Assembly (NCBI GenBank): GCA_950295325.1
Contig: OX485805.1
Location: forward strand, 36,319,501-36,383,500
Length of the DNA stretch: 64,000 bases
Source of the DNA: Polytrichum commune
Taxonomy: Eukaryota > Streptophyta > Polytrichopsida > Polytrichales > Polytrichaceae
Direction of reading: 5' to 3'
Shown: in pieces, positions 35,641-46,299 of the stretch
Layout: every line of letters begins with the position of its first letter
Position numbering within the stretch: position 1 is the first letter of the stretch
Translations under genes and position numbers: made by a program
The notes under the pieces: model-generated
Database searches by the model: none
What the model was told of the DNA's origin: nothing
The model's input: only the letters and a program-made list of their open reading frames with translations

Positions 35641-37400
35641 AACAAAGATGGCATTAGGAATATTACAAGGTAGGAGTTGCCGTAGGCGAGGTCCCTAGAG
35701 GGAGGTTGTTTGCGGCTATGGTGGCAGGGCTGCCAACCAAATGCCAAGGGGTCTTTGATGTCAGACTTTGGCACCAACACCTAGGGCTTGGATACCGTTG
35801 ATCTCAACAACAATTCCTCTACTACAGTCCGTTTATACGTCCCGGGGAAGGCACTTAGGGAGGATAGCTTAGATGAGGCCTTCTAATTCTTTGAAGCTAT
35901 CTAGACCTATGTATAACTCTTTTCATAATTTTATACAGTTATAATGTATATGTTGTATCTACATCATTGACTTGTCTTTTTTGAGATAGTTTTTTTCCCT
36001 TAAAATAATTATAATTTATTTTTTTACAAAACTTTTTTTGCAGACAACCCTAAAGTAACAAAACAACCAAACAAACAAAAATTCTAAGTCAAGGCTAAGG
36101 CATTTCATTGAGGTCTCCATGGTATTGCTTCCTCATGTTCCCACAGCCTAACTCTCTACATCTCCGGAGCCAGTTTACTCTTTGTTTTCTGAGGGCCAAA
36201 CATTCCCCATGATTCCCATGATGGGGACTTCATCTCCCTCCTCGTTGTTAGGCTAAGGTGGAGGATACAATGGCTATGGGAGAGAAAAGGGCTCTTGGAG
36301 CTACATTGTTGTCTCCTCCAATGGCAAAGACCATATACACTACAAAGCAATTCTTTTGAAAGTGCATAAACAATATGCATGATGTTGTTTCCATTTGTAA
36401 TTTGATGTGTTAACTTTGTGTGTTTAGAGAAGAAAGAAGAAAGAAGAAAAGGAACATTAGTGTTCATTTTACACTAACATGCAATGTCCGTTCACCACCC
36501 TAGTCCATGTCCATGTGGTCATGTGGGCCACATGTGGCTTAGTACCTATTTTCATAGGTGGACCGCGTTTTAGAGATTCACCTAGATGGTGAGTAATACA
36601 AATGATATTATGGCAATACAAATTGATCACTTCTACACCATGAAGTGTCGGAATTGATGTGCGTAAAGTTTCTCTTGGATTCTACATAGGAGTATAGTGT
36701 TGCACACTTGTCCTATAGCTATGCTCTGTAAACTTGTCTCAATTTACGTTTGAGTTTGCAATTATGATTAGGGTGAAGCGTCTCTCAGTTTTTTGAACCC
36801 ATGGTTGGCATTATCTCCCTCTTTGTGTTGTGCTCAAGTCTGTAAACTGTGACTAGGAACATTTTTCCTTCCGATAGAAACTCTCGCTTGACAAGGGTTG
36901 TGAAGCACAATGAATGGTAGCAATAGGTCAACATTAAAATCTTTCCTTGTACGGTGACCAAATGCATAGCAGGAAATCTCACTTCATCACAAAAATGAAA
37001 TCCTTTCCTGAAACTCTTAATTGTTTCGACCACTTCCAAAAATAGTGTCAACCGCTATCCTTGGAACTCATGTTGGTCTTCCTCATATTTTGTGTGTTTC
37101 GCATAGGAATTCATGCTTAACGTCCTTTAGGTTGCAACGTGTCTTGGCTATAGTCATTTATAACTCCTAAAAGGTTCCTGATTTTTGTAGATTATGAAAG
37201 CCAATGTCAATAGCAAGGAGGGAAAATCCATCATTTGCATGCAAGATGCTTCACATGATTTAAAAGGTGGTTGAATATTCCATGGTTGTGTTTGGTCTCC
37301 TTGTGAAAAAGGATTCATGAGTGAGTTAGAGAAAAGTATGCACGGATATTACCTCAATATAACACGTGAAAGCTAGATAAAGAGAATTGAAGGAGTTATC
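35640..37400. other. No gene recognised
   Basis: Frames at 36156-36467 and 36785-37051 (minus) have no recognisable motif. The last few hundred bases would be the promoter and leader of the C2 gene that starts at 37402. I looked for an upstream lipid-binding (SMP-type) exon and did not find one. Confidence 0.45.
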
Positions 37401-37401
37401 G

Positions 37402-40400
37402 ATGCAACTTTGGTATGATGACGCATCCAAAATGTTGCATATGAAGGCCATGAATCCCATTGGGAACCTTCAAGTTTCTGTTGTAGAAGGGAGGAAGCTT
37501 GTCCCTAAACAAACCGATGGGACTTTAGACAGTTATGTTGTGCTCGAACTTGAACACGAGCAGGTAAGATGAAATCTATAAAGCCACTTTCTCTAATCTT
37601 TGCATTTAATTAGGAGAAGCTTGACTTTGCATTACATTATGAGTGTTATTTATATAATATGAATATATTTATAGATAGATAAATCACGATTTGAGTGAAG
37701 AGATCCAATTGCAAAACTTTTGCCTCCCATGTGCTCGACATGAGCTATATATGCCATGCAATTCAACACCTTCCCTTGAATTTCTTTGCCTAAATCCTTA
37801 CACAGGTTTTATTTTGTTGATGGTCTATGAGCACATATCAGGAAAGACATACATATTTAATTGACTCAAACTCCTATTTCAGGTACAAACAAATACAATG
37901 TTGCACAACTTGAATCCCGATTGGCTTGCAGATTTCAAGCTAAGTGTGCACTCGGAGGATTCTCATTTGTTGGTCTGTATTTCTAAAATCATTTCCCATT
38001 CCCTGCGAACTTCTCTGTAGGAGACAACTATTTTGCTAAAAGAGAGTGACACCATGGTTTACTTTCAATTAGCCCAAGCAATATAAAAAACTACATTTGG
38101 AAACAGAGGAAAGAACAGAAAGTATGATGGCCATCTTCTATCTTGTCCTTTGAAAAACCCAGCCTAGATTTCACTACCCATTAAACGAACAATGAAAGGC
38201 AATATTTATTGACTTTGAGCTCTGTCGAAGCATTCCAAAAGCACTGATAGAAACTCTTACTTACCCATGCTTTGATTAGTAACGTGGTCGTAACACCACT
38301 CTCAGAACATTATTCATATCCACAACAGTGTTTTGCAGAATATCCCCACATTCAGGTCAACCTAAATGTGGGAATATTCTGCAAAGTACTGCCAGTCTCA
38401 TAGAACATTTGTTATGGATCTGAATAATGTTAGGTTTGATGTGTAATAACATACTGTACATGCACCTAATATGTGTATACAATAGGAGGTGGAGTCCACA
38501 TCTAAAGCCGATTCTTGGCATTCCTATCATATCAACTACCGATTAAAAAAAAATTGTTGTGTCTGAAAACTCATACACAGATTCAGACTCACTCAATACC
38601 TCGTCTAATTCGGTTGTTCCTTGAGCACGTGTTTTTGGGCAGGTGTTTGTCTACGAGGCTAGGTTTCCTCGAAGCAGTGGATTGATCGGCAAAGCATCCG
38701 TTGGGCTTCGAGAATTCGTCGACATCGGAACGAATGTTCAATGGGTGATCCTCAAAGATGCCAACGGTGTGTATGCAGGGGAAGTTTGCCTTGTCCTCCG
38801 CTACACGAGAACGTCACAAACAGGTACAAACACCTCCTCTTCAACACAAAATCTATCCAAATGGTGGGTAATTGCAACCAATGAACAGGGAGAACCGGCC
38901 GCTACTTTGAGAAATAACCGGTTGTAAGTTCTAGACTTCAGGGAAAATTGTCCATCATTTTATAAGAACTCAGAGAATATGCCTCGAATCAATGAAGGAA
39001 TGCCGAAAGATTTCAACATGTAACTGGTTGGACTTGGATACACTAGGATGTCAACTGATTATGCCCCAAACGTTTCTCGGGATATTGATGGGAACAATGG
39101 AACGGGGAGAAATTTGAGCCACCTCGGTCGTTATCCTTACTTCTTTTATTATCAACTGGTTATTTGTTGAAATGCTCTGGTTGTTCCTAGTGTTTTCTTG
39201 TACTTGAAACAGGATTAATTTTTCCAGCATATGGTTCAGTTCATTCCTAGAGTTTTGGTTTTGAACCGGTAACTTGAGAAAAGGAGCTGGTTTGTTTGTA
39301 AGTAGTAGTTGGTTCTCCCCACTCGTTGGATGGCCACAATACCGAGTCTTATTGGGATTCGAATCTCATCATTCTGTAAACATATATAGCTTTGGAATGA
39401 GTTGGTTAAGCCGTCCGAGGCTCAAATATTAGGATAGATGAACTTCCTAGCGCTCGATTTCTGGTGCACCCTACCACTATGATAGTTTTTGGAAGTATCC
39501 ATGGTAATAGGACCTCGACACTCTTGTTCTTTTGTAGTGTTGTAACTTTACACTTTGGAAAATGCAATCAAATGAGAGCCACATTTAGAGTGTGGACCCT
39601 AAGACCGTGCACGTTTACCTAATTTGGCTTCATCACTCACATGTTGCCGCTCACTTCTCATGTGTTATTGCTCACCGTTCGTTGCTCACCACTCATCGCT
39701 CATGTCTAAGGTTCCCTTTGATCCATCCAATCATAGTGGGGGTATCTACTATCAGGGTGAATTGGACATTTTCAACCAACCCTGTGGGAATCTAGGCGCT
39801 TCCTCTTAAGAGAGATAGGTGCATGCCAACTTATTTGTACCCGTTCAAGATGTTCACCTTGGAAACAAGACAACAGTCTTGGAGTGTCTTCTAATTCTTG
39901 TGATGTCCATTTTCAAATCATATATAGACTTAGACCAACTCGAAGAATTCGTGCAACATTGTAATTGATGCCAGTGGCAACACCGGAGTCATCTCTTCTC
40001 GAATTCCTAGTGCACCCAGCCAATTACCTTGGGAGTATCGAGGTGAGCTCACCCTTGCGAGAAAAGAAATAACTTAATTGCAACCCAGCTTGTCCGCGCC
40101 CGTTCGTTCAACATGTTCAACCTGATGAGACGAAGCAATAGAGTCTTTCGAAAACCCTTTGATTCTCATGATTCTCAGGATTACATGTAGACTTAGACCA
40201 ACTCGACGATGAAGCAACAGCATGAGTGTTTCACGCAAGTGGCAACACCCGAGTCGCCGCTTCTTCTCAGCACGAAGTGTGCAAGAAGAATCGCGATGGG
40301 AATCATTCTCGGGACGTCGCGATTCTTGCAGGTGCGAAAACTGATGCATACGACCTCAAGTTCCCAGGTGTTACAAAAGCCTCTCAACCTGCCAGTCCGT

Positions 40401-40747
40401 GGAAGGGCAGTCCCCGGAAGAGCACGCTGGCCAAAACACCCAACGCCCCGACCGAGAGCAGTCGAGTATCAACGCGCGTCCCGCAGCCCACAGCACCTCC
40501 TCCTCCACCTCCACCTCCCGCTCTCCCTCCGCCCAAGGAATCGGACGCTCAGAAGCCACCGCCGATTCGTGCCCAACTCCAAGTTGCTCGGCCACCGTCG
40601 CCCCCTCCGCTGCCGCAAAACAAGTTGCTCGCCATCGCTGGGGCGGCTGCTGCGTTGCTGTTGGCGGCTATGTTTGCGATCAAATACCGCAATCGAAGTC
40701 GCAAAACACAGGTTTGTCCAAATGATTCCCAACTTGGTGAGGCCTAG
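37402..40747 (+). CDS. C2-domain protein with proline-rich linker and C-terminal membrane anchor
   Basis: Four exons join in frame: 37402-37563 (donor CAG|GTAAGA), 37883-37972 (TTTCAG|, donor TTG|GTCTGT), 38643-38823 (GGGCAG|, donor CAG|GTACAA) and 40332-40747 (TTGCAG|, stop TAG). Phases are 0, 0 and 1, and the last split codon gives Gly. The product is 282 aa. Residues about 17-140 form a C2 fold: NPIGNLQVSVVEGRKLV, TDGTLDSYVVLELEHEQ, LNPDWLADFKLSV, LLVFVYEARFPRSSGLIGKA, GEVCLVLRYTR. Loop 3 lacks the usual Asp residues, so calcium binding is doubtful. Residues 185-240 are Pro-rich (eight prolines in a row). Residues about 243-261 (LLAIAGAAAALLLAAMFAI) are a membrane span followed by KYRNRSRK, so it is probably tail-anchored with the C2 domain facing the cytosol. 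The start is the first ATG after an in-frame TAA at 37378; an upstream exon cannot be excluded. Confidence 0.75.
38304..38434. repeat. Long hairpin inside intron 2 of the C2 gene
   Basis: TTGCAGAATATCCCCACATT is followed after a 4-6 base turn by its near-perfect inverse AATGTGGGAATATTCTGCAA. Weaker pairing continues outward (AGAACATTATTCATATCCAC against the inverse of GTTATGGATCTGAATAATGT). The arms are about 55-75 bp. Confidence 0.75.
38884..39085 (+). repeat. ACCGGT-rich dispersed repeat, copy C
   Basis: It lies in intron 3 of the C2 gene, about 60 bp after the donor site. It reads GGGAGAACCGGCCGCTACTT, GAGAAATAACCGGTTG, AACATGTAACTGGTTGGACT and ACACTAGGATGTCAACTG. An internal stretch of the left end present in copy B (AGTTACAGATGAACCGG) is missing. 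Confidence 0.75.
39505..39725 (+). repeat. Solo right end of the 49.8-56.3 kb Mutator-like family
   Basis: It matches about 56085-56305 in order: GGTAATAGGACC against GGCAATAGGGTCC, GTGGACCCTAAGACCGT against GTACCCTAAACCCGT, then clusters of GCTCAC/GCTCAT ending CATCGCTCATGTCTAAGGTT against CATCGCTCATAAGATAGCTT. It lies in intron 3 of the C2 gene. No matching left end is seen nearby. Confidence 0.6.
39815..40315 (+). repeat. Direct duplication of about 240 bp in intron 3 and exon 4 boundary
   Basis: About 39815-40045 and 40065-40315 share, in order, AACTTATTTGTACCCG / CAGCTTGTCCGCGCCCG, TAGACTTAGACCAACTCGA, and AGTGGCAACACCGGAGTC / AGTGGCAACACCCGAGTC with TCTTCTC after it. The second copy ends just before the acceptor of exon 4 at 40332. 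Confidence 0.65.
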
Positions 40748-41176
40748 TATATACGTTGTGCATACGATTTTATGTTGGGACCAGGCGGCATCCTTTAAGG
40801 AGTAGCTTGCCACAATCGTGGACAACGTTTCGAATTTGCTGGGATTTACCCACAGATTTCTCGACTCCTTGAAGTTGAGGCTCGGGGGGTGCGCGCTCTG
40901 CATAAGGATCAAAAAACAATGTGCATATTTTCAGTTTCACATGAATATCCCTCCATGAAGAGAGGAACAAGAACGTACATGAAATTGTGGAGATTACACG
41001 TAGTCTCAAATTTTATGGACTAGTCTCAATAATGTACACCACTCATGTAGCGAGAACGTTGCTTTTTTTTAGATCCCCTCTAAGTGATGGGCATGTTTGT
41101 TTGTTTATAGCTAGATTGGGAACATCACATACCAACACAAAATATACATACAAACTTACCTTCAACAATATGCCTC
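40748..41176. other. Downstream flank of the C2 gene
   Basis: No coding sequence was recognised. The 3' UTR and terminator of the C2 gene should lie here, but no polyadenylation signal stands out. Confidence 0.4.
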
Positions 41177-41422
41177 GGCTGGGGATTCGTGGCACTCAAG
41201 TAAAATCATCCATCCAAGATATCGTGGATGAAGTGGCTCCAATAAAAAAAGCCCCCCTATGGGGTTGAGGGCCGATTCATTCGAAGGTGACGTCACTAGA
41301 CTAATTCGGGGCCTTTGACTCTATTTCCGGAATCAAATTGCCCAAAAATAGCCATTTAGATGATTCCTGTGTTTTTTTCATCCGCACGGATGATTTTACT
41401 TGAGTGCCACGAATCCCCGGCC
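41177..41422. mobile_element. Mutator-type MITE, 246 bp, 9 bp target duplication
   Basis: The inverted repeats are 35 bp with one mismatch: GGCTGGGGATTCGTGGCACT on the left and GGCCGGGGATTCGTGGCACT read inverted from the right, both continuing CAAGTAAAATCATCC. The flanks are identical direct copies of ATATGCCTC (41168-41176 and 41423-41431). A 9 bp duplication is typical of Mutator-like elements. It has no coding capacity. High arm identity and intact duplication suggest recent insertion. Confidence 0.93.
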
Positions 41423-41431
41423 ATATGCCTC

Positions 41432-44400
41432 CTCTCTGTACCATGTATTCAAGTAACACCCCTTTTCTGCACGCACAGAGGCATGTATTGTGATGTAGAG
41501 TGCACCTCTCGAAAGTTGAGGCTACATAGATTCTACAATTGTCATCATAAGTTCCTTAAATCACACATTTTTGAAAGAGGCCATTGGTACACATCTATGG
41601 CTCACGTTTGAATTGTCTTTGTAATCTTTACTGAGCTTTACAACATATTATTACCTTAGGTTGATAGTAGGTTGGGCACATATTGCCCAATAATTAAATA
41701 ATCTTGAAAAACAATGCTTAGGCAGTTTGTAAAACCATTCATAGAAACTTAGACATATATTTCCTTAATCATTTAGGCACATAACATATCTAACATACAA
41801 TAACATTTACTGTAACTTATATTTCGAGTCATTCATGGTTGATAAGTACGCGATGTTGACCATTAAGGTTTTAGGTTGAGTTGTCTTAGTGTGCTAATTA
41901 GGGTTGTGAACAATGTTTTATGTTGTTGTGTGCTCATATTTGATAGAGGTTGTTGGAAATTTACAAGCATGATTAAGAGACAAAAGCAAATCAGTTATAG
42001 GTTCCATCCCATTTTACATGCTTGAATTTGAGAGGTTCACTACCTACCGTGTGAATGCGACAATGAATGCATGTGACAGACTATGTTGTTGGTGCATGTG
42101 AGTTTTTGGCTTTGGGTTGTGTTGTTCCAACGCACCAAATTTCCAAATATCTAGACATTTTCATGATTTGTTTCCATTCATTTAGGGTGTTTGACCCAAT
42201 AATTTCCCAAAAACATTAGGCTTGATTATTTTTAATTCTTTTCCACCCAATATGCTATCAACCTACATTATTAGGATAATACCATCATGATAGTAAGCCT
42301 ATAGCTATGGTACGATGTTTGAACATGAGAGCATTCCAATAGGGCACCATCAAATTCACTTCAATCTAGAAAGCAATATTATTTTAAGAATAAATATAAG
42401 ACAAAAGATCAATGCTTGATTGCCTCCTTGTAGTCCATATCCATGAATGCTTTAACTTTGTATAAAATGCATGTGATGCAGGAGGTCAACAAATGAGTAT
42501 GTTGGGGTGCACAAGAGCAAATAGACCACTAGTTCAATAAATATGTATGCATGTTTATGAGGAGTAGAACAAAGGACATGGATTTGTGCATGTGTGCAAA
42601 AAGCTTGGGACATCAATTGTTCAACCCCGACAACGTTCACTTGCATCGAAGCTCGATTGACATTATGAACGTGATGATGATGCATCATGCAAGTGCGGAT
42701 TTTGCAATAGACCCCATCCACATGGCCCATGCATTAGGGCATAGTTTGGGCTCAAAATTGGATGGCGAATAGGAGCAACAAGGTGGCCACCAAATGTTCA
42801 TTGATGAGCGCCAATTGTCACTTACTTCCAGTCCCGATACTACCCCATCTTGCTCCTAAGTAGATTGAACACATAAGATCTTGGTGATTTGGATCAAGCA
42901 TTTTTCCTGCTTTCAAATTTGGCAGAGTATTATTACCTCTGGGAACAGAACTCCTATATCATGTAAACAATCTCTATCAAACACAATGTGGTTTGCTCTT
43001 GTGAAACTTGTCAACAAATTCGTTCATTGCTCTTCTGTCAACCTACGTGCATGTGAACACATATCATACGTGATTCTTGAATAACAGATTGTGGATAATA
43101 ATTATCAGTTTCACAAAGTTATGAGGTGTATAGCAACAGTTGATTAAAATTGGATCGTGCTGATTTGGCTCAAATTGGAAGAGATAGTGCCAAAATGCAA
43201 ACATCAGCAGTGCTACTCAAATCCAAACACAAGAAATAAGTCAAATTCTGCATCCCAAAATACGATCTAAACTCCGTGGTGTTAACCTCCTTAGTATCAC
43301 TCCTCCTCTTATATCCCAAAACCCTAGGGAATGGATGTTCTCGGTTTAAATCTCACTCCTTGGTCTGACGTTTCCTTCCCATATAACACGAGTTTTGACA
43401 TTAAAATAAACGATCAAAGAATTCAAACCACACGTTTGCACGCATCACATTGTCAACATTAAAATTATTTTCATTGTTGTAATATTGACTTTGTGTTATT
43501 TCAAAATGAAATATATTACACTAATTTTCTTTTATCACGCATGCATGTTAAACACTACAAAAGTCCTTGATATCGCATCAACTTTGGTCGCCACAAGCGT
43601 GATAGTACGGAGTTTAGAGTGTATAACTTCCTACCTTCTAGATTGGTATCTCAAAACAACTCCCTTCCCAAAGTTGAAAAGCTTTCATACTCACCTTTCT
43701 TTTAACCAAATTCATATCTGCATTTCTTGTTTTTGTGTTTGCTCTTTGGAAATCTTACTGTCAGCTTACCCTTTGATATAAGCAGAAGGGAGTATGGTAC
43801 TCTATTTTGAGTCATACCACAGCTGCAACTTAACTTCGATCCTTCACTCGAGTATGTAGTATTTTGCAACACATTCGAGGGCATTTCTCATCAACATACG
43901 CCCTCCTCTGAGAATCGTGGATCCTCAAGAGCAACCCGAGTTACTTTCTGATCCGCGTTTGAGAAAATTCGCCATGGTCAAATCTCTATTTCCAGAAGGG
44001 CCCTATTTAAGCCACGATATGCACAAAAACATGTAGGTGAGCTACATACCTTTGACTTTTACAGTGTGCCCTCTATATTTGTGTTAACATTTTTTTTGCT
44101 TCTTACATGGGGATGCTACAAAGATGTTAAGTGTTACCTGAATGTTTATTCTCTTCTTTGTATATTTGCCCTATGTATGTACTGCTTAAATTCCTGAGAA
44201 TGTTGTTTCTAACTTCTGATTTGTAGGTCAAATCGCATACCACTAGAAAGCTCTTGAAAAGACGATTTAGATTATAATACTACTGTTGAGTTTTCAATTT
44301 TAACGAGTGAGTTATGCTAGTCCAGAATTGCCTTCCAAGTCTCTTGCGGCGGCCGTGAGTTTTGTCTCTAGAAATTTGAGGGTGTTGTTTCAATTTTTGT

Positions 44401-44960
44401 GGATAGACTTTGTGTCCCAATGGTTAAAGATCAATCTAGCAACTATCTTTCAATTGAATATATCTAAGGGCAATCATTTCCTCTCCTTATTGTTAACATA
44501 TATAGAGGGCACATTGTATTTGATTGTGTTCAAAAGGACTCTATTTGAGCTTAACTTATTAACTTATTTGAAATCAGTTGAATATCTCAAAGCAATTGCA
44601 GAGTCAAGTTCAAAGTGTCCTTGGATACCCTTGGATTTTATTAGTTAAGATGCCGTGATGATTGTAGCCACTCCAATCATTTACAAATTATTTTCATGGT
44701 ATCTTTTGATTGAATAAACCAAATGCTATGCAACACAATTTCCAAGGGCTACAAAACTTCATGGAGACTAAACTCACCTTTGATGCCCACCTAAGGATTA
44801 TCTATTTTATGAAATGAATTTGTCGTGTGTCACAAAAATATTGATTGGAATATGTGAATAAGTCAATAAGGCATAAAACAAAACTATAACTCAACATGGA
44901 AAGCGCCAAACATGCCATGATACTCTAGTAACCCTCAAAAACAAACACATACACAAAATC
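41432..44960. other. No gene recognised
   Basis: The longest frame (44307-44648 plus, 113 aa) is hydrophobic with no motif I know. A start-less frame at about 43863-44035 (RPPLRIVDPQEQPELLSDPR, ending HDMHKNM before GTAGGT) has exon-like composition and a donor-like sequence, but no matching exon was found. Everything else looks non-coding. Confidence 0.35.
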
Positions 44961-44967
44961 AACGAGT

Positions 44968-45471
44968 TTATAAAATTTGGCCACAATCAACAATCTTAAC
45001 CTCATGCTTTGGTGTCCCTGACTTTGAGCCCACGGCTTCCATAGCACGCAACACATCAAAACCATCATGGACTTGCCCAAACACCACATGCTTCCCATCT
45101 AGCCACGGAGTGGCTACAATGCAAAGGAAGAATTGGGAGCCATTGGTGTTGGGGCCTTTGTTGGCCATTGAGAGCACCCCCATGTCTGTGTGCTTTCGAA
45201 TAAAATTCTCATCGGTAAAGTTGGGGCCATAGATGGACGGGGAGTGGTCTTTTCCATGTGTTAAATCACCCCCTTGACACATGAATTGGGGGATGATGCG
45301 GTGGAACGTTGTCGACTTGTAGTGGAGGCGGAGCCCCGAAGATGTCAACCCCTTCTCCCCTGTACACAATGCTCGGAAATTTTGGGCTATCTTTGGAGTC
45401 GTGTCTATAAACAATTCAATTGCAATGCGGCCTAATGTCTTTATCCCAATGGCTATGTCCAAATATACCAT
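44968..45471 (-). CDS. Cyclophilin-type peptidyl-prolyl cis-trans isomerase
   Basis: The 167-residue product starting [14 protein letters not shown] is close to the usual 170-175 residues of a single-domain plant cyclophilin. Conserved blocks in order: [42 protein letters not shown] (catalytic Arg, then the FMCQGGD motif), [40 protein letters not shown] (substrate-pocket Trp) and CGQIL. No active-site residue I know is lost. It isomerises Xaa-Pro bonds, and without a signal peptide is expected in the cytosol or nucleus. The frame is open upstream to 45531, but a strong acceptor (TTTCTTGTTGCAG, exon start 45496) suggests a 5' intron, so the Met at 45471 is preferred. The coding part has no intron, as in many plant cyclophilin genes. 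Confidence 0.88.
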   Translation of the reverse strand: MVYLDIAIGIKTLGRIAIELFIDTTPKIAQNFRALCTGEKGLTSSGLRLHYKSTTFHRIIPQFMCQGGDLTHGKDHSPSIYGPNFTDENFIRKHTDMGVLSMANKGPNTNGSQFFLCIVATPWLDGKHVVFGQVHDGFDVLRAMEAVGSKSGTPKHEVKIVDCGQIL

Positions 45472-45690
45472 GGGGTTGCTTGGGTTGGGAATTTTGCTGC
45501 AACAAGAAACATTGTTTTTGGAGTCACACACTTTGATAGAAAAAAATGAGTTGGTTTATTGTTGTGAAAAACTACTAAAAAATGTACAATATTGATCAAC
45601 CCCTTTATACCAATCATAGAGAATTATCATGAGATATGTCTCTCCATGCACAAAGATAAATGTCATAGAAACTTGCAATATCCTCATTAT

Positions 45691-46262
45691 TCAACAACTC
45701 AAGTGCATGTTTTGAGTGTATAAATCCATCAAAATCCCACATCCTTCAATAATCAAGAACTCATGTTCTTGGCCATGACCAACAAAGTATGACATTTGAT
45801 TCATATATATATGTATATAGGTGGCAATTACTGCATAGCATTCTTTGAGAACAAATGGATCTTTCAAATTGTAGATGCACTTTGACACTTTACAAATGTG
45901 AGTATTTACTTGTCTATAAAATATTGTTGTTCAAGTGTCAATGCAATTGGAGTCGGAGGCGCAATTGCTCGTGAGATTTCCACTTTTGCTGCCCGAGCTC
46001 TTGCCATTAGGGCTTCAAGGTCATAAACTGAATCCTTGACATTTTGGGATGGGGGTTCCAAAACCACTTGTTGAGGAGGCCTTTTCATGATCAAAGGAGG
46101 CGTTGGGATTGGAATTTGGATGGGCATGGGGAATGTGGTGGTCACATTGGGAGGTGGACACTCCAACATTGTTATTGAAGGAAGTTGAGGCGATTGAGCC
46201 AGTTCCCTATGTAACACTTTGGCATTGGACTTGCTTGGTTTGCAACCCATGCCCTTGCCCAT
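45691..46262 (-). other. Two minus-strand frames upstream of the cyclophilin, unknown
   Basis: 46262-45906 encodes 118 residues: MGKGMGCKPSKSNAK, a Pro-rich middle (PMPIQIPIPTPPLIM), then LEALMARARAAKVEISRAIA, which could be helical, and QQYFIDK before a stop. 45888-45691 encodes 65 residues (KCIYNLKDPFVLKECYAVIA). Both point towards the cyclophilin exon and could be exons of its transcript or of a separate decayed gene. A GTAAAT donor overlaps the end of the first frame. No family is recognised. Confidence 0.25.
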
Positions 46263-46299
46263 ATTTCATTTGTGCTCGTCACCATGATGTCATGCCATG

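Noticed and set aside
36785-37051. Upstream exon (SMP domain) of the C2 gene
   Set aside because: The only sizeable frame here is on the opposite strand and no plus-strand lipid-binding domain motif was found between 35.7 and 37.4 kb.
40209-40805. 198- and 108-residue plus-strand frames and a 147-residue minus frame overlapping exon 4 of the C2 gene
   Set aside because: Only the frame used by the spliced model gives the polyproline stretch followed by a clean membrane span and joins in phase with exon 3; the others are GC-rich shadows.
43863-44035. Exon encoding RPPLRIVDPQEQPELLSDPR
   Set aside because: The frame has a donor-like end but no start, no convincing acceptor and no partner exon; it is too short to support a gene.
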